This document shows positions 21,661 through 32,539 of a stretch of DNA of 64,000 nt, one piece after another; the first letter of the stretch is position 1; the number at the start of each line of letters is the position of its first letter. The stretch is taken from the NCBI GenBank assembly GCA_037043455.1, contig JAWPHD010005122.1, positions 62,001 to 126,000 on the forward strand. The letters run 5' to 3'. The position numbers and the translations under genes were made by a program. The stretch comes from Cyrtodaria siliqua. Taxonomy: Eukaryota > Mollusca > Bivalvia > Adapedonta > Hiatellidae. The notes under the pieces are model-generated. The model was not told where the DNA came from, made no database searches, and saw only the letters and a list, made by a program, of their open reading frames with translations.

Positions 21661-22219
21661 AAAAGAGTATGAGAGTGGACCGTTGGAAACGGCCGAACAA
21701 GATACATACGAAATATTGCAGTCTCGGTTTGATTGCGACTGTTCATGAACGGTAGTGAAACATGCTTGCAACCGCTCACGCCCCCTAGCCACGGGTTGAG
21801 CAGAACTGAATATTCATAAACTCAATAGTACAGAATTGTAACCATCCCGAAGATGGCAAACATATGGCGGTGGACATAGCGACCTTTATACTTCTTACAC
21901 ACCCCATGTCCAGCGGCGTATGGTCCCAGTAAATAACAAAATTCTATGCCCCGTAAAGCAAAATAAACAAAATGGAATTTAGTTGGGAGCAGCGGTTATG
22001 AAGCCTGCGCATCACAAGTAACAGCCAAAAGACTAAATTAAAAAGCAGACAACATATCCTAAGGGTGGTTAAACAATACCCATAGCCTTTATTGGCCGGA
22101 GTAGTGGAACCACCGAATCGATATTTAAGTAAGAAAACAAAAGCAATTTAAAATGTACCACCGATATCTAAATATAAGTATCTGGCTCAGCGATCTCCAA
22201 AGATCGAATGAATAACAGT
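21661..22219 (-). mobile_element. RptC, complete-looking 559-bp copy
   Basis: Minus-strand copy collinear end to end with 35012-35565, visibly over 85% identical. Termini are 'aaaagagtatg' on the left and 'gaataacagt' on the right. It contains hairpin 2 (GTCTCGGTTTGATTGCGAC) and hairpin 1. No frame is conserved between copies, so it is non-autonomous. It lies inside the gap that splits RptA copy 2. Confidence 0.7.
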
Positions 22220-22974
22220 CATGAACTTTATAGAAACTTCATAGATGAAGTGACAATATTTGGGGTAAATCACTATTGACTTATAGTATGCGTCAGTAAT
22301 TATGCTATCATTCACATCGCATACTTAACTTGATCAATAACGCACTCAGCAGTATCGTACTAGTATCCAAGAGAGATTATTCGACGTCTATGTGCGTCTA
22401 TTCAAGGCAGACTATTCGACGTATTTTGCGTCTATCCATGAAAGACTATTCAATTTATTTGTGCTTCACTGCCTTCAGAAGTGCGAGAGTGTGTGACGCT
22501 ATATCGCTATATAACGTAACACACCTTTGACTATTGACCTTTTTGATGGAGGGAAAATGAAATGATGTTTACTCAAAACTACGGCATAATTTGCGTTTAT
22601 TTTCAATGAGAGGGCAAACAAACACTACTTCCGGCTATTTGGACATATCACGGCTGTAGGTAGACGTATACTAATAAAATTCTAAAAGTATATACCAAAT
22701 ATGCCAGGACAGGATCATACTCTACTATTACTTGTGGCATGTGTTGTTATAGATCTAGAAAGAGTTTGGTTAAAATATTGAGTGCACCGTCAGCACTGAT
22801 AGACGGTGACACAAAATATCAAAATCAACCAAAATTTACCCAAATCCACCCAAATTTACTGACATCTACCAAAATGTACCAAAATCCCTAAAAGTCGTTA
22901 TGGCGCCAACTGAAAGTATTTTCTTAATCCACTTCCAGGCACCCAGATAAATATTGTCAAAGTATACACTAAGA
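22220..22974. other. Unassigned DNA with two short tandem arrays
   Basis: Contains a ~40-bp tandem unit ('tattcgacgt...gcgtctat', three diverged copies, about 22372-22465) and a low-complexity 'ccaaaatttacc' tract (about 22825-22895). A 66-codon frame at 22330-22530 is made by the first array. Confidence 0.45.
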
Positions 22975-23215
22975 ACCGTCACAAACGCGGCCGAAAATTT
23001 AGTGTCACTCGGAAGCCACACGTATTTGTAATAGTGAAACCATTAATCGTATTATCTTCTCACTCTGACTTACTATTGAATCCAAACTGAAGAAGTTATT
23101 GAAACACGCAAGACATTACAATAAACATGTATGTTCGTCTCCCCGCCCCCTCCAACGAGCACTAAACGTCTGTTAAAGATAATCGTATCTATTTCCTACG
23201 TTTATTACAGCATGT
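22975..23215 (+). repeat. RptA, copy 2, right part
   Basis: Continues RptA: 'gtgtcactcggaagccaca', 'attaatcgtattat', 'aagacattacaataaac' and 'tgttaa.gataa.cgt' align with 11100-11350. Confidence 0.6.
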
Positions 23216-23221
23216 AGTACA

Positions 23222-23590
23222 TCTAAAGTGCAACACCTCTCACGCCTCCTAGCACCGGCTTAAGCGATATTTTACTTTAAAACCAGAAAGATTGGGCATG
23301 ATGGTCCCAAATGACCAGTAACTAATAATACTGATCTGTAGTCGGGACAACATTTTACGGACGCCACACAGCACTAAACAAACGATTGTGTGAATGTCAA
23401 TAAACACTGAAAGGGAGATCCTTTGGAAGCAATAAACACAAACAAGAGATAAAAGAAGCAGACTCGGTTTTATTGAGTCCGTTCATGAGAGGTAATGTAG
23501 AGTGCAACACCTCTCGCGACTCTAGTACCGGTTTAAGAGATATTCTACTTTAAAGCCACAAAGATTGGACTTGATGTATATATTGATTCG
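23222..23590 (-). repeat. RptB tandem dimer, ~271-bp period
   Basis: 'gtgcaacacctctc' starts at about 23231 and again at about 23502, so one full unit plus the start of a second lie head to tail. Hairpin stems GAGAGGT/ACCTCTC and CAGACTC/GAGTCCG are present, the latter with one mismatch. This shows RptB occurs as tandem units, like a satellite or solo terminal repeats. Confidence 0.7.
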
Positions 23591-23870
23591 GCGTCTAAAA
23601 TGAGATATAGTGTCCTATAGAAACCACAGCGTCCGAGCGCAATGGCATCGTAGGTCCACGATGTACTGCAAACAAGGACTTGAAAATATAATGAAAGAGA
23701 CAAAAAACAACAGAAAGGGTGGTGAAGACAGGGTTACCGACTTGGAACGGTCAGTAGGCAATAAGGCCCACTGGTTAGCTTGAATCGATTTTATATGCGC
23801 ACAATCCTCGCTATTATATTGTCTTCAACGCCCAAATAGACAAGACAGTGTAAACAAAACTACATCCCAT
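23591..23870 (-). repeat. Naiad-related 3'-end variant
   Basis: Contains 'ctatagaaaccacagcgtcc' and 'gttaccgacttggaacggtc'. These match 57870-58020 and 58300-58510 and, more weakly, the canonical Naiad 3' region. Possibly a separate subfamily. Confidence 0.5.
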
Positions 23871-24340
23871 CAAAAGGAATTCTCTAACAGTAAAGTCCAC
23901 ATCCTGAGAAACTAACTAAAGAAACACATACAAAATAATAAACATCTCAGGATGTATCCAGAATCGTATTGAACAACCATAGTAGTTGCAGCTAAAGAGA
24001 AAACCAAAAAATCGACCTTGTATTATCGGAGTTAAGGCACTTGTTTCGTTAAACTTTACGTTGAAATATCGTGTTTGTCTATCTCCTCCCACAGTTTTTA
24101 ACCCATTGATTCGGAACTGTACATGATTCTTGCCTATGATGTCACGATGTGCATGTCGGTATCGAAATCGATGTGGTACTACAGCATTTTATGCCCTTTT
24201 GTCTTCGAATTTGACGTTTTTTGCGAATTGTTTTCGGGTGGGAGATCCGTGTCCCATGGAGACATTTCTAGTTTAATATAGTATGCTATTTCGTGTGTGA
24301 AATATATTTGATATAATTGCATTACCCATGTTCATGGGAC
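23871..24340. other. No recognised feature
   Basis: Non-coding, with no clear partner. Confidence 0.4.
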
Positions 24341-24344
24341 GTAA

Positions 24345-24440
24345 TTATAAGATGCAGCACCTGTCACGCATCCTAGCACCGGATTAAGCGATATTCTACT
24401 TAAAGTAACACAGAATGGGCTTGATGATTGATAAGTTTGC
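24345..24440 (-). repeat. RptB fragment
   Basis: 'gcagcacctgtcacgcatcc' and 'agcgatattctactt' correspond to the central RptB block. Confidence 0.55.
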
Positions 24441-24639
24441 AATTCTTCAGACAAACGTATATTTTGGGACATTACAATTGTTGGGAAAATTAAAAGAATA
24501 AAAGATTAAACTCGACTTTTTAAACAATGTAATGCACTTGTATTCATCTGTTCATGAAACAACATGCATTTGACTATTATACAGTCTTGAGATCCAACCT
24601 AACAATGCATTAAAAGGAAAATAACTATAATCTATTTAA

Positions 24640-25010
24640 GGATTGTCTATCATTCAAAAACAATCTTCAGTTACCGAGAAGAATTATCGTTATTTCCCCG
24701 TTGAAACTGACAGATATATTACCATTGCATATAACCTAAGACGCTGTGCACTCTGCGATGCAGATCATTGTGACGAATAACACTATTTATTAAAATGCCA
24801 CATTTTGAGTTAATGCGCACAAATGCCTTTATTATACGGAGTTATTAACACATTCATCAATCAAACTTCAAAAAGCCTTCAGTTAGTTCTTCGTCAGAAT
24901 TGTTTTACAACCGGCGTGCAAGAGTCGTCTTCTATTGGTATTGCTTTCCATAATGTATAGCAATGTATTGCTGTTTGTTTTCTTGCATTGATATCATCTG
25001 TATTTATGAA
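24640..25010 (+). pseudogene. LINE ORF2 C-terminal relic
   Basis: Encodes RRCALCDADHCDE near 24738-24777, an in-frame TAA, then HYLLKC and VINTFINQTSKSLQLVLR. The pattern C..C....DE.H.LL.C with a helical tail is the C-terminal zinc-knuckle-like region of many LINE ORF2 proteins. It is paired with 30600-30965. Nothing of RT or endonuclease remains. Confidence 0.5.
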
Positions 25011-25630
25011 AATGCATATTTATTTTTCTCACGTTGTAACCTATGTTAGCTAAGATTTAAATAATACCATGTACGTTCTGAGATAGCAAAAGTAAATATA
25101 AAAAGTCTGCTAAACTAGATCGATAAATCGTAGGTAGTGCGTGTAAAATTAGCTTGTTTGTTACTGAAAACGATGGATTTATGTTGTGAACTGAATTGTA
25201 ATTAATGAAACTTTCAGTTGTCAATTTTTTTAAACAATCTAACATACTAGGGTAATTATTAATGCTGAGTATTGATCATCAAACAGTTTTAATCCACCAC
25301 ACGGCTACTTGATGTAGTTAATAAATCGATTGTAATTACAATTGTGTTAGCTATGCATGTATTGAACGCTCCCAAACCTCTGTTTAATTCTGCATTATCA
25401 CTTCTTAACACAGGTTAATCATGACATTTGCTATTTTGGCACATGTCTTCACGAAACCAAATCTACAACATACGGCCAATACAGTTTACAAATAACAAGT
25501 TGAAAGATGACTGTGTATTGTATTATACATTATGTATATTGATTATCTTTTATTTTGTTAAAATCGGAAGATTTTCTGAAAAATACAATTATCTGTCGCG
25601 GTAAAGGTTTTGCGTTTACAAATAGGTAAA
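25011..25630. other. Mostly unassigned; RptI piece at 25325-25440
   Basis: Apart from the RptI match ('gtattgaacgctcccaaacc') I see no feature. A minus-strand 62-codon frame at 25057-25245 has no recognisable product. Confidence 0.4.
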
Positions 25631-25634
25631 AAAG

Positions 25635-25850
25635 TTGAACAGGGAATGTAGATCTCACAGAACACGGTCAACTACAAACACGCATTACAACAACACTTGC
25701 TGTGTAAAGAAGAAAATCACGTGACATCATCAACACAAACGGTTCGACAATAGGGATTTTGCCTTGCAACGGTCAGTGTCAAAAAAGCCGTTTTGGGTTT
25801 ACACCAGTTTCTTGGGTGCCCAAAACCTAAACAACTTATTGTATTACTAA
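25635..25850 (-). mobile_element. Diverged Naiad-like 3' fragment
   Basis: Contains 'ttgaacagggaatgtag', 'caatagggattttgcc', 'ttgcaacggtcagtg' and 'gggtgcccaaaacct', in reverse family order and well decayed. Confidence 0.55.
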
Positions 25851-25979
25851 AAACATTACAAGCATTACAAATTCAAATTATTCAAAATGTTAACAGTAAT
25901 TGAAAGGGAAACAATTCGTTACGGAGTTTCACTCCTGGTTTACTCAAAGTATGTTTGTCTCAATATAACGATATTGTTA

Positions 25980-26755
25980 ATTATCCCCATTTAGATGTGT
26001 ATGTTCCCGAGCAACTTCTTATCTAACTAATTTAAGATCTCTTCTGCGAAAAGGACTGACACAAACTGACTTCAATGATGATGTGATTTACAAACTTCTT
26101 AAGATCCTTGGTCATGGTCACTTTCCTACTATCTGTGTTAAACTTGTTAAAAGGTTTATCAAAAGAGGTTATTACTCTTATCATTTTGCAAAACATTGCA
26201 TGCATGGTGGTGTACCCATTTACAGTTCGCCACTATGCTTTTCTCTTTAATTGTGCGATGACCCGAAAGGCTGTGGACCCTCTAAATCCCAAAAGGACGG
26301 TGACGTTTGATGTTTGTCTGCAATCTTGTCTTGTCGTGCCATCAATGATTTATTCTCTTGTTGCTCTGGCTTCTGCCAAGTCAATGAGTACATTCTTTGT
26401 GGCTTTCTATGCTATTGCTTTTTGTATTTATATATACATGAGCATCTTTGTGTTTTACTTATATTGCCTATTAATGCTGCCTTGTTAGAGAATAGTTCAT
26501 GGCGGGGATTTCTTTATTTACCCTGTCCTATTTTATTGAGATGGCAGTAGCGTAAGTGTGAGGTTTGGTGCATCCTATAACCTAGTTTAAACCCCCAGCG
26601 GCCTTTTTTGGAACAGACCGTTCCAAGGCGGTAGCCTGTTTGTGTTTTTGACGTCATATGCCTTTATTCTTTGTTAACATTGCCATTCATGTTTGTCCTC
26701 TTGCGTGTTTTAGGTTTACTGTGTTCTGTGAAAGCTGAATTTCCTCTTCGACTAT
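25980..26755 (+). mobile_element. Naiad-like PLE, RT C-terminal part plus 3' end
   Basis: Begins in YPHLD-type codons at ~25983, then DFNDDVIYKLLKILGHGHF (26069-26125), VKLVKRFIKRGYY, and the open frame 26108-26488 over VVYPFTVRHYAFLFNCAMT, then the VPSMIYSLVALASAK segment near 26340 and the non-coding tail to 26755. RT catalytic motifs lie upstream and are missing, so this is a 5'-truncated insertion, as is usual for such elements. Confidence 0.75.
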
Positions 26756-26945
26756 GATACTTGTTTTGGTTAAGAAAAAATATCGAAAAAGGTTATGACA
26801 CTATCATTTTACAACTCACTGCATTTTTAGGGGTTGACCCATTTACACTTTGCCACTATGCGTCCATCTTTGACTGTGCGATGACCAGACTTTTGTCTGA
26901 CGCGTCGATTGGCATTCCCGCCGTAATCGATATCTTAAATCGGAT
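26756..26945 (+). mobile_element. Second partial Naiad-like copy in tandem
   Basis: Directly after the 3' end of the previous copy, RT C-terminal codons resume: KGYDTIILQLTAFLGVDPFT and HYASIFDCAMT. This is a head-to-tail truncated tandem, matching the pseudo-LTR tandem structure known in Penelope-like elements. Confidence 0.65.
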
Positions 26946-27339
26946 ATGTTTGACGCAATTATTGTAAATGACAAGGCCGTATATTATTCAATGTATCCTA
27001 TTAGAAGTTGTCGTGCACAAAACAATCACCGCTGTGTTTATCAAAAATGAAATAAGCTACAGTGTATAATGCTAGCCAGATCAACGCGCTTCTTCCTTGC
27101 AGATAAGTGCAACTGAAACATATGCATAATATAACTAATATACATGACTGCATTTTGTTGAGGTGGAATTGAATCTTACCATGTTGTCCTCCGTTTTATG
27201 TTTGTAATGCCTCACTCCGTACCTTAAGGCAATATGTTGTTTAATATGTAAATGGTGAAGATCGTTTCGATAGCTGTGTTATTTTCAAATTTGTATACTC
27301 GGCGGTCCATCGGATAATTACAATTTGAAGTCCGTTTTT

Positions 27340-27520
27340 CGGGTTAAGACCGTGAAATCGCTCCGTTATGGAGCCCCGGTCTGGCTGCACATTTTCTAGC
27401 CTTGTGACATATGGTAACAGGGCTAGACTAATGTGCTGCCAGACCAGGGCTCGAACCTGGTACTTGGGACTACTGTTTCGATGCTCTACTGACTGAGCTA
27501 ACCGGCCGGACAATGCAACA
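27340..27520 (-). mobile_element. tRNA-derived SINE
   Basis: On the minus strand from ~27510: A box TTAGCTCAGTCAGTAG and B box GGTTCGAGCCC, about 35 bases apart, with a good T stem (ACCAGG/CCTGGT). This is a strong Pol III head. A body follows with 'tgtcacaaggctagaaaatg', then about 80 bp to ~27250. A 90-codon minus-strand frame over it is a by-product of the tRNA head. Confidence 0.65.
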
Positions 27521-27644
27521 TCAATCTACCTGTTAGATATTTATGAACCGTGACATACTCCCCGTACAGATTGAAATTCGTTCTCGAATTTCCATGGATA
27601 CAGAGAATCATTTGCGTGTTTCTCGGAGTTTACTCAGTTACGGT

Positions 27645-27735
27645 CCTGCCAGGATCGGCAAATGTCACAGGGCTAGAAAACTGTGCAGCATACCGGTATG
27701 GTATGTTTTAGCGTTGATCTCTTTTGCCGAGGGTG
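27645..27735 (+). repeat. Inverted copy of SINE body
   Basis: 'tgtcacagggctagaaaac' and 'tgtgcagc' on the plus strand repeat the SINE body seen on the minus strand at 27385-27420, leaving the tRNA head between two inverted body pieces. Confidence 0.5.
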
Positions 27736-27739
27736 ACCA

Positions 27740-28370
27740 AACCCAGTTCGTTTTAGGTGAGATTTTGGCATTCATCGTCGTTCTTTAATATGGAAAACAC
27801 AAGGAAGCATGTTTATTTATGTTTGTGCATGACGTTTAATTTTATTTCTCAACATTTATATGGCGGATTAAGTGATGGAAGAATACCTCATATAAGAACC
27901 ACATGAAGAATACCTCATATAAGAACCACAGTCATCTCGCTAGCAATAGATTCCTATTCTCACAATAAAAACCGTCAGATATTTGAAACTTCACATTTGG
28001 CCTAGTACCCCAAACTTGACGTTAATAAGGAAAGTACGGACCCGGATATTGTACCAGAAATATCTTCTAATCCAATAAACATTTCTTTTTAATTTTATGA
28101 GAATCAATCGATTGGCTCTAAAGTTATTTATCTAACACAGAAAGTAACATCTGAACGGTATGACGCAATGGCGGAAATGCGAATATATTCCTAACGAAAC
28201 TAGCAAAGACTACATACAGTTTAAAAAGCACCAAATTCTTTCGTATGACACTTACAACCGGGATCTGCTCGCTAAAATGCCCAGTGCAATATCTGAATAT
28301 AGCGAGGATAAATAAACCATTATACACATAGGGAATAGTCACCAGTCAATTTGGTTCGACATACACAATC
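27740..28370. other. Mostly unassigned; 27-bp direct duplication
   Basis: 'gaagaatacctcatataaga' plus 'accaca' occurs twice in a row at about 27880-27932. Otherwise nothing supported. Confidence 0.45.
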
Positions 28371-28374
28371 ATTC

Positions 28375-28740
28375 CAGTTTTCTATTTCGATTTACTGATA
28401 TTATTAGAAGGCATACACACACAAACTGTCCAAGCAACTTGAACTTACCCAAGCAACAAGCTACACGTCTTTTTTCTGTTTATGTCAGCGCATCGCATCA
28501 TATTTTGCAAAGGTTCTTGTAACTTTTAGATTTGAAAATTGTTATCAAACAGAATAAACTAAATTATATGCCTCGCAGAAAGTCTGCATTTGTATCGTCT
28601 GTTATTCCACGTTTTAGAAAATTAGACCTCTGGTTTGAATAACTGTTTCTAAAGATGAATCATCACAGCGAAACTATTAACATATGTTTCGACTGAATAA
28701 TCTTCTAATAAATCTTGATGATATTTGATAAAGTAAAACG
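28375..28740 (+). repeat. RptD, copy 2
   Basis: Includes 'actgtccaagcaact', 'gcatcgcatcatatttt', 'gcctcgcagaaagtctgca' and 'cgactgaataatcttct'. This is the longest RptD copy and a reference for the split copy at 39.4/41.6 kb. Confidence 0.55.
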
Positions 28741-28984
28741 CAGTCAATCTTATAGTTTATGTCTGTTGATTCAAATAATGCATGGCAATACGATGATGCA
28801 TATGTCAAAAGTGTACATGTATAACATTGTCAAGTAAATCCAAATTAAAGCTCCGCATAAGTCTAATTTCGGATTGAGAAAAAAGATAGATCATGAACTA
28901 CGCAATTTATATTCGCATTTTGCAAAGCATTGTTTTAGAAAATGGGACATTGTCATGAAATGGTATGAAAAGACCACATGGATG

Positions 28985-29150
28985 GTTCGTACTATTTCCA
29001 TTTGAAATACTGAGTTCTGCTCAACCCGGGGCTAGAGAGCGTTAGCGGTAGCTAGCATTTTTCATTATCGTTCAATCGACTGCAATGTTATTTTTTATCC
29101 TGTTTGGCCATTTCCAAATTTCCCTTTTCATAATATTTTTGTTCATATTT
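28985..29150 (+). repeat. RptC fragment
   Basis: 'gagttctgctcaacccgggg', 'agcggtagctagcat' and 'cgactgcaatgtt'. The hairpin 2 loop is largely deleted. Confidence 0.55.
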
Positions 29151-29835
29151 ATTTCATAATATTGGTTTTCTTATTATGGCATATTTGTCTATTTGCTTTA
29201 TCTATAGTGTTATCTATAACATAATTATTTTATTTTAAACTTCTCGTGCATATACTTACGTCGAGCGTTACTGTGTTGATTGGGTGACTATATATTTAGT
29301 AGATATTCAAATTAGGAGCAACACGGGCATTAAATATAATGTATTTGATTAATATCTAAAAGGATATATAAAAGTCGAATATAGTAAAGTGTAACATTCA
29401 AATGTCAGTCAAACAAAAGCACGCATGATCGTGGATATCTAAAGCGGCGCTTACAAACACTTGTTGAACAAATGCAAAATATGGGAGAGTTATTACATAC
29501 ATGTAGTAGACAAATACAATACTTATAATATAACTGTTTTCAGCTATCTAATCCTAAGGATTAAGAACGTTAGAATTCTAAATTTTGTTTTGAGTCTTCT
29601 GGTCATATAATCACTGTCAATATGTGTACTATTAAGGATAAGAGGATCAGAGAGTTAAACGATGTCAATGATCCTTAATATCGCCTCCATCGGATATTTA
29701 CTGTAAGGTTTGTCGCCATAAAATTTCCGATTCGCTAAAACATTTCTATACTAAGTAATAAGGCGAAAGCGCAGATAAAGATGCAATTACATGTGCACGG
29801 ACTGAATCAAATGAGCAAGCTGTATGCTCACACTT
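29151..29835. other. No recognised feature
   Basis: AT-rich and non-coding. Confidence 0.4.
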
Positions 29836-29839
29836 TAAA

Positions 29840-29950
29840 ACACAGGGCAATACACAACATCGTAAGTGGCGAATACGGTATCAACGATTAGAATGGTCAG
29901 TAAGTAGTACGGTCTACTGGTTAGCTTAACTCTATGTTGAAGACCGGAGT
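29840..29950 (-). repeat. Naiad-related 3'-end variant, short
   Basis: 'gaatggtcagtaagtagtac' and 'ctactggttagcttaactc' match the 23.7- and 58.3-kb variants. Confidence 0.45.
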
Positions 29951-30281
29951 CATACTTTAAACATATAATCAAGAGTAAATGTGTACCTTGTTGCTGTACA
30001 CTGCACTGTCTATAGGAATTTCAGTTGAAGAAAACATTTACAAATTCTGTTGAAGAAAACATTTACAAATTCTACCTCACTAATTAAAATGAAATTTGAC
30101 ACAACTGTTCTTGAATGTGTGGAAACTTGGTCAGTAAAATATGAAATCAATTCAATACTTTAACATGTTTCATCCTAAAAATTTATCTTGTTGTCTGCTA
30201 CAAAATTAAAATTTACCGCTAGCGTTTTTAGCCAATCACATCACAAGAAAGTGAATTTTTCAGCAGAGTAATCACTAATAA

Positions 30282-30453
30282 CAGTATATAAATTCTATAA
30301 TTGACGTCAATCTGAATATTGGTACAGTATGTAAATACTATAAATGATGTCCATCTAAATATTGGTACAGTATGTAAATTCTATAATTGACGTCAATCTG
30401 AATATTGGTACAGTATGTAAATTCTACAATTGACGTCAATCTGAATATTGGTA
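30282..30453 (+). repeat. 43-bp tandem repeat carrying CRE octamers
   Basis: Four head-to-tail 43-bp units begin at 30282, 30325, 30368 and 30411. Units 1, 3 and 4 contain the palindromic CRE octamer TGACGTCA; unit 2 has TGATGTCC instead. Just upstream, 30008-30075 holds a 26-bp direct duplication ('tgttgaagaaaacatttaca'). Confidence 0.85.
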
Positions 30454-30599
30454 CAAGTGAACATCGGCCTTTAAGTGTAAACCGTAAAACAATACAAGTC
30501 AGTAAAAATCATCTGTCCACGAAACAAATTGTATTTTAACAGAATATTTCAAAAGACTTAAATATTTAACTGATACAATGCATCGAAAGTAAACACTTT

Positions 30600-30965
30600 A
30601 TTATAAAATTAGTGTATTTAAGGTGATCTATTGTTCGAAAACCATCTTAAATTTAAGTTACCAAGAAGCAACTATCGTTATGTATAAAAACAATTCAGAA
30701 TATCTACCACATGTTCCCTGTTGAAACTGGCAGCTTTATTAACACTGCATGTAATATTAACATTGCTCCCTCTGCGATGCAGATTATGATGACAAATTCT
30801 ATTATTGAAATGCCACATTTTGATTTAGTGCCTGCTCAATATATTCCAAGTTAATGTTAAAAGTACAAGAAGGCCATTAACTACGCGAAGCCTTTAACCC
30901 ATCCATCAATCAAACTGAAATGAAAAACATCTTTAATTGTATAATTATGTTCGTCAGAAGTCTTC
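30600..30965 (+). pseudogene. LINE ORF2 C-terminal relic, second copy
   Basis: Nucleotide-collinear with 24640-24900: 'cctgttgaaactggcag', 'ctctgcgatgcagatta', 'tgccacattttga' and 'catcaatcaaactg'. Frames are more decayed than in the 24.6-kb copy. No catalytic region. Confidence 0.5.
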
Positions 30966-31345
30966 TACAATATGTCAATAACGTCAGTAGTACAAGAGTC
31001 GCTTTATATTGAAACCGCTTCCCCAATTGATGACATGTATGCATGTGTCAAGTCACATGTTGTTTATTGATTTTCGCTTTTTGTATTACTATACCAACAG
31101 TGTGTATTTGTCTGTAGTTTTCTTTATGTAGTTATCAATTTTAGCTGAAATTTAAACCAAACAGTTTATGTTCAGTTATATTCTATATATAACGAAGATA
31201 ACAGGTGTGACGAACAGGTTTAACGTTTTATAGCTTGCCTTGTTTTATCTCACATCTTGACTTTTGCTAAAACTTGTTGATTTCTGTTTTGTATCGAGTT
31301 GTAATTAATAGTCTGAATTACAAAGATTTTAACTACACACTTTTC
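30966..31345. other. No recognised feature
   Basis: Possibly the LINE 3' untranslated part; nothing firm. Confidence 0.35.
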
Positions 31346-31440
31346 AATACGTGATTTCTATCCCGAGTGAAAATACGTCTGCATAAACAAATGAGTTTGT
31401 TTATTCAAACATAGTGTCACGAGGTATAGAAATCATGTAT
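31346..31440. repeat. Imperfect palindrome, ~28-bp arms
   Basis: 'tgatttctat.cc' arms at about 31350-31375 and, inverted, at 31412-31438, with an AT-rich loop. A chance ORF begins beyond it. Confidence 0.5.
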
Positions 31441-32099
31441 TAAACAACTTATGTTAATTAAATTATATATAAAAACAATTCTAGAATTCGAGCTAGTTTT
31501 CACTGCGCATATTGAAATTTCTTTACGTATACATCTCAAAGCAGGTGTCGTCATTGACACTGAGGAATGCCAAAAAGAATACATTACCGATTTCTCTTGG
31601 GTTTCGGGATATACAGTTTTCTTGAAAATCTATTATTTGTCCCAGTTAATTTACAATCATTGAAAACATGAAATACAACGTTTACCATTGAAATTCAACT
31701 TTTATCGTTGAAACTAATTGAGCAAAAGGATACCGTAACATTCACGCAGCTACTAGTACTTTACGTCACTGGCTAATTTATGTCTGTTGTCGCTTACGCA
31801 CGCAGTTTTAAGCATCGGCTATTTTGTAAATAAAGTAGTCGAAGAAAACAAAGTAAAAAGAAGTATCAAATCAATCGGCTAGCGGGAAGTGTGTCCTTAT
31901 GGATTTGTTTCCCCACAGTTATTATCACTTTTCCGATCCTCAGAAATCTCGGTGAATCCTTGCAAGACAATTTCTTGAAAACTACATCAATTTAATCCAA
32001 AATGATTTTTCTGCGGGGAATCGAATATTAAATATTTGCCTTCGACGCGAGAGGTCTCACTAAGCAAACGCAACTATTGCTTTTGGTAATTCGATTTTT
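31441..32099. other. No recognised feature
   Basis: One 70-codon frame (31451-31663) with no recognisable motif; otherwise empty. Confidence 0.4.
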
Positions 32100-32205
32100 A
32101 TCAAGAGAATATAACCTCGCGGGGAGATTTGTATTTACACTGTCCCGTTTTATTGGGATGACAATAGGGTAAGAGTGAGGTTTGATGCACCCTAAAATAT
32201 ATTTT
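32100..32205 (+). mobile_element. Short Naiad-like 3' fragment
   Basis: 'gaatataacct.gcggggaga', 'tttacactgtcccgttttat' and 'agagtgaggtttgatgcac'. Joined on to RptF. Confidence 0.6.
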
Positions 32206-32209
32206 TCTC

Positions 32210-32475
32210 TTACGATTTCATCTCAGTAATTTAAAATAATTATATAAAGTACAGTATCAACAAATATGCGCAGCTGTGTAGTGTTTGTCAAAATCGCGTG
32301 AAGTGTGTTAGGTTTTTCTTTTAAACGACCAAATGCATAATGTAGGAACACTTCGAGAATATTCAGCCACCTCCAATAATTCGGTTTATCATCAATAAAT
32401 AAAACTTGTTTGGATTTTAGATTAAGTTTGTGAAATAAATGAGGAACGCTTGTATGCGTCACTTCCACTCACGTA
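32210..32475 (+). repeat. RptF, copy 2
   Basis: Partner of 12895-13320, ending in 'aaatgaggaacgcttgt'. Confidence 0.45.
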
Positions 32476-32539
32476 TTTAAATTAAGGCTGTGTTGCTGGG
32501 ATGTTGCATTGATTCTTGTTAAAATAATGTATAGCATTC

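Noticed and set aside
27241..27513. 90-codon minus-strand protein (MSGRLAQSVEH start)
   Set aside because: Typical false ORF produced by reading a tRNA-like SINE head.
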